Assembly (NCBI GenBank): GCA_002413395.1
Contig: DHWX01000125.1
Span: 1 to 5,259, forward strand
DNA: 5,259 nucleotides
Direction: 5' to 3'
Origin: Polaromonas sp. UBA5171
Lineage (GTDB): Bacteria; Pseudomonadota; Gammaproteobacteria; Burkholderiales; Burkholderiaceae_C
Part shown: positions 4,561 through 5,259 of the stretch, piece by piece
Position numbering within the stretch: position 1 is the stretch's first letter
How the letters are laid out: every line of letters starts with the position of its first letter
Translations under genes and position numbers: made by a program
Notes under the pieces: model-generated
Seen by the model: the letters and a program-made list of their open reading frames with translations, nothing else
The model's database searches: none
What the model was told of the DNA's origin: nothing

Positions 4561-5121
4561 TCAGGTGCAAACGCCGGTAGTCGTCTTTTTTACATAGGTG
4601 CGTCCAGTCGCCCAGACGGAAACCACCCGTTCCTGGATGCCAGCAGTGGGTGTCGCCCGGCACACGGTAAAGTAGTCGGCCTGCGTCGAGCCCACGCCGG
4701 TCGCCTGAAAGCTCAGGCTGGCCGTTCCTGCAGGCGACGCAGTGATCTTGAACCCTGCGGGCGCCGCCTGCTCATAGAGCAAAACAGTCGCTCCATTCAA
4801 CACGATCCAGCCTTGCTCCCATTGCCCCGTCGTGGCGCACGAGGTCCCGTTGATTGAAGTGCAAAGTGTGATGGGTGTGTTTCGCTTGATGGCCTCGCTG
4901 CGCGCCAGCGTGGCACTGGCAACAAGGCGGTTGGCATTGGCGGCCAGCGTGCTGCTCAGGGAGGCATCGCGCAGCGAAGGCGCCGCCAGCGCCAGCAGGA
5001 TCGCCACCAGCGCGATGGTCACCAGCAACTCAATCAGGGTGAAGCCGCGCCGCGCGCACCAACGCACCGCGCCACTGCTGGACGGCCCCGTGCCTTGCGT
5101 GCGTGTGCTGCGCTGTGTCAT
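4561..5121 (-). CDS. FimT/GspH-type minor pseudopilin (copy 2)
   Basis: A 186-residue minor pilin-like protein. A rather long leader rich in Ser, Thr and Arg ends at Gly26, followed by FTLIE (27-31, Glu31 being mature Glu5) and a hydrophobic helix to about residue 48. GspH-type marks are LARSEAIKRN (72-81), WEQGWIVL (101-108) and cysteine pairs Cys87-Cys95 and Cys154-Cys185. The start at 5121 is chosen because its ATG overlaps the stop of the upstream gene as ATGA (5121-5118), the usual sign of translational coupling; no separate ribosome site is seen. An upstream in-frame TTG (5220) would extend it through the preceding gene and is unlikely. The C-terminus has ATGRTYVKK, so the GRxR motif of DNA-binding FimT is not kept. 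It shares a 20-base identical stretch (4883-4902) with copy 1 (4228-4247), over the LARSEAIKR codons. It probably acts in pilus priming or at the tip. Confidence 0.9.
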   Translation of the reverse strand: MTQRSTRTQGTGPSSSGAVRWCARRGFTLIELLVTIALVAILLALAAPSLRDASLSSTLAANANRLVASATLARSEAIKRNTPITLCTSINGTSCATTGQWEQGWIVLNGATVLLYEQAAPAGFKITASPAGTASLSFQATGVGSTQADYFTVCRATPTAGIQERVVSVWATGRTYVKKTTTGVCT

Positions 5122-5259
5122 TTCTGGATAAACCAGTAAGACCTGACTTTGGCAGGGTTGGAGGTGCTCGACGGAGGATTGAGCTTCGAGCCTTCCAGAG
5201 GAGCCACGCAGCCAATGCAAAACGCTACCGTCGATCCGTCATCGAGCGTGACCTTGCCG
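5118..5259 (-). CDS. C-terminal fragment of a pilus operon protein, possibly PilY1
   Basis: Only the last 46 codons and the stop are in the window; the gene continues past the right edge. The tail reads in part GKVTLDDGSTVAFCIGC, then PLEGSKLNPP, and ends RSYWFIQK. It has no membrane segment and carries a CIGC pair. Its stop overlaps the next start as ATGA, so it belongs to the same minor-pilin operon. In betaproteobacterial clusters of the fimT-pilV-pilW-pilX-pilY1-pilE type, the gene before the last pilin is usually pilY1, the large tip adhesin; PilY1 is therefore my best guess. PilX or another secreted pilus protein is not excluded, because 46 residues are too few to decide. Confidence 0.5.
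   Translation of the reverse strand, partial: GKVTLDDGSTVAFCIGCVAPLEGSKLNPPSSTSNPAKVRSYWFIQK

Noticed and set aside
5122..5220. N-terminal extension of FimT copy 2 from a TTG at 5220
   Set aside because: It would overlap the 3' end of the upstream gene by about 100 bases and place the prepilin signal 60 residues in. The ATGA overlap at 5121 explains the start better.
1..5259. tRNA or rRNA genes
   Set aside because: No tRNA arm pattern (GTTCRA/TGGC-type blocks with an acceptor stem) or rRNA-like conserved sequence was seen on either strand.

Overview
The window looks like chromosomal DNA of a betaproteobacterium, most likely a member of the Comamonadaceae (Rhodoferax/Polaromonas-like). This is inferred from the GC-rich codon use, the glyA-nrdR pair, the sequence style of GlyA and NrdR, and a nearby type IV pilus minor-pilin cluster. 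No database search was possible, so the genus is a guess. Nothing indicates a phage, plasmid, insertion sequence or CRISPR locus.

Layout. Positions 1-1108 hold a short leader and a membrane-anchored lytic transglycosylase (+). Positions 1109-1325 are a non-coding leader with a good match to the ZTP (pfl-motif) riboswitch, placed directly upstream of glyA (1326-2570, +), serine hydroxymethyltransferase. A hairpin-rich gap leads to nrdR (2669-3118, +), the repressor of ribonucleotide reductase genes. A perfect 12-bp inverted repeat (3127-3154) then closes the plus-strand block. Everything annotated after it is on the minus strand: a tiny secreted glycine-rich protein (3173-3421), a gap of about 440 bases with several palindromes and no convincing gene (3422-3863), and two tandem, diverged FimT/GspH-type minor pseudopilins (3864-4421 and 4561-5121). 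The last 46 codons of a further upstream minus-strand gene, tentatively PilY1, enter at the right edge.

How the parts work together. The riboswitch-glyA unit links one-carbon supply to purine status: ZTP/ZMP accumulates when 10-formyl-tetrahydrofolate runs short, and GlyA charges tetrahydrofolate with one-carbon units from serine. NrdR, next door, senses nucleotide status through its ATP-cone, so the two genes share a nucleotide-metabolism theme without an obvious common operon. The minus-strand block is the 3' end of a type IV pilus minor-pilin operon, with an ATGA stop/start overlap between the partial gene and the second FimT.

The most noteworthy items are the ZTP riboswitch and its unclear expression platform, the two FimT paralogues (only one keeps a GRxR motif), the almost pure Gly/Ala/Ser/Val secreted peptide, and a REP-like hairpin behind glyA. 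I see no clear evidence of a wholly new multi-gene system.
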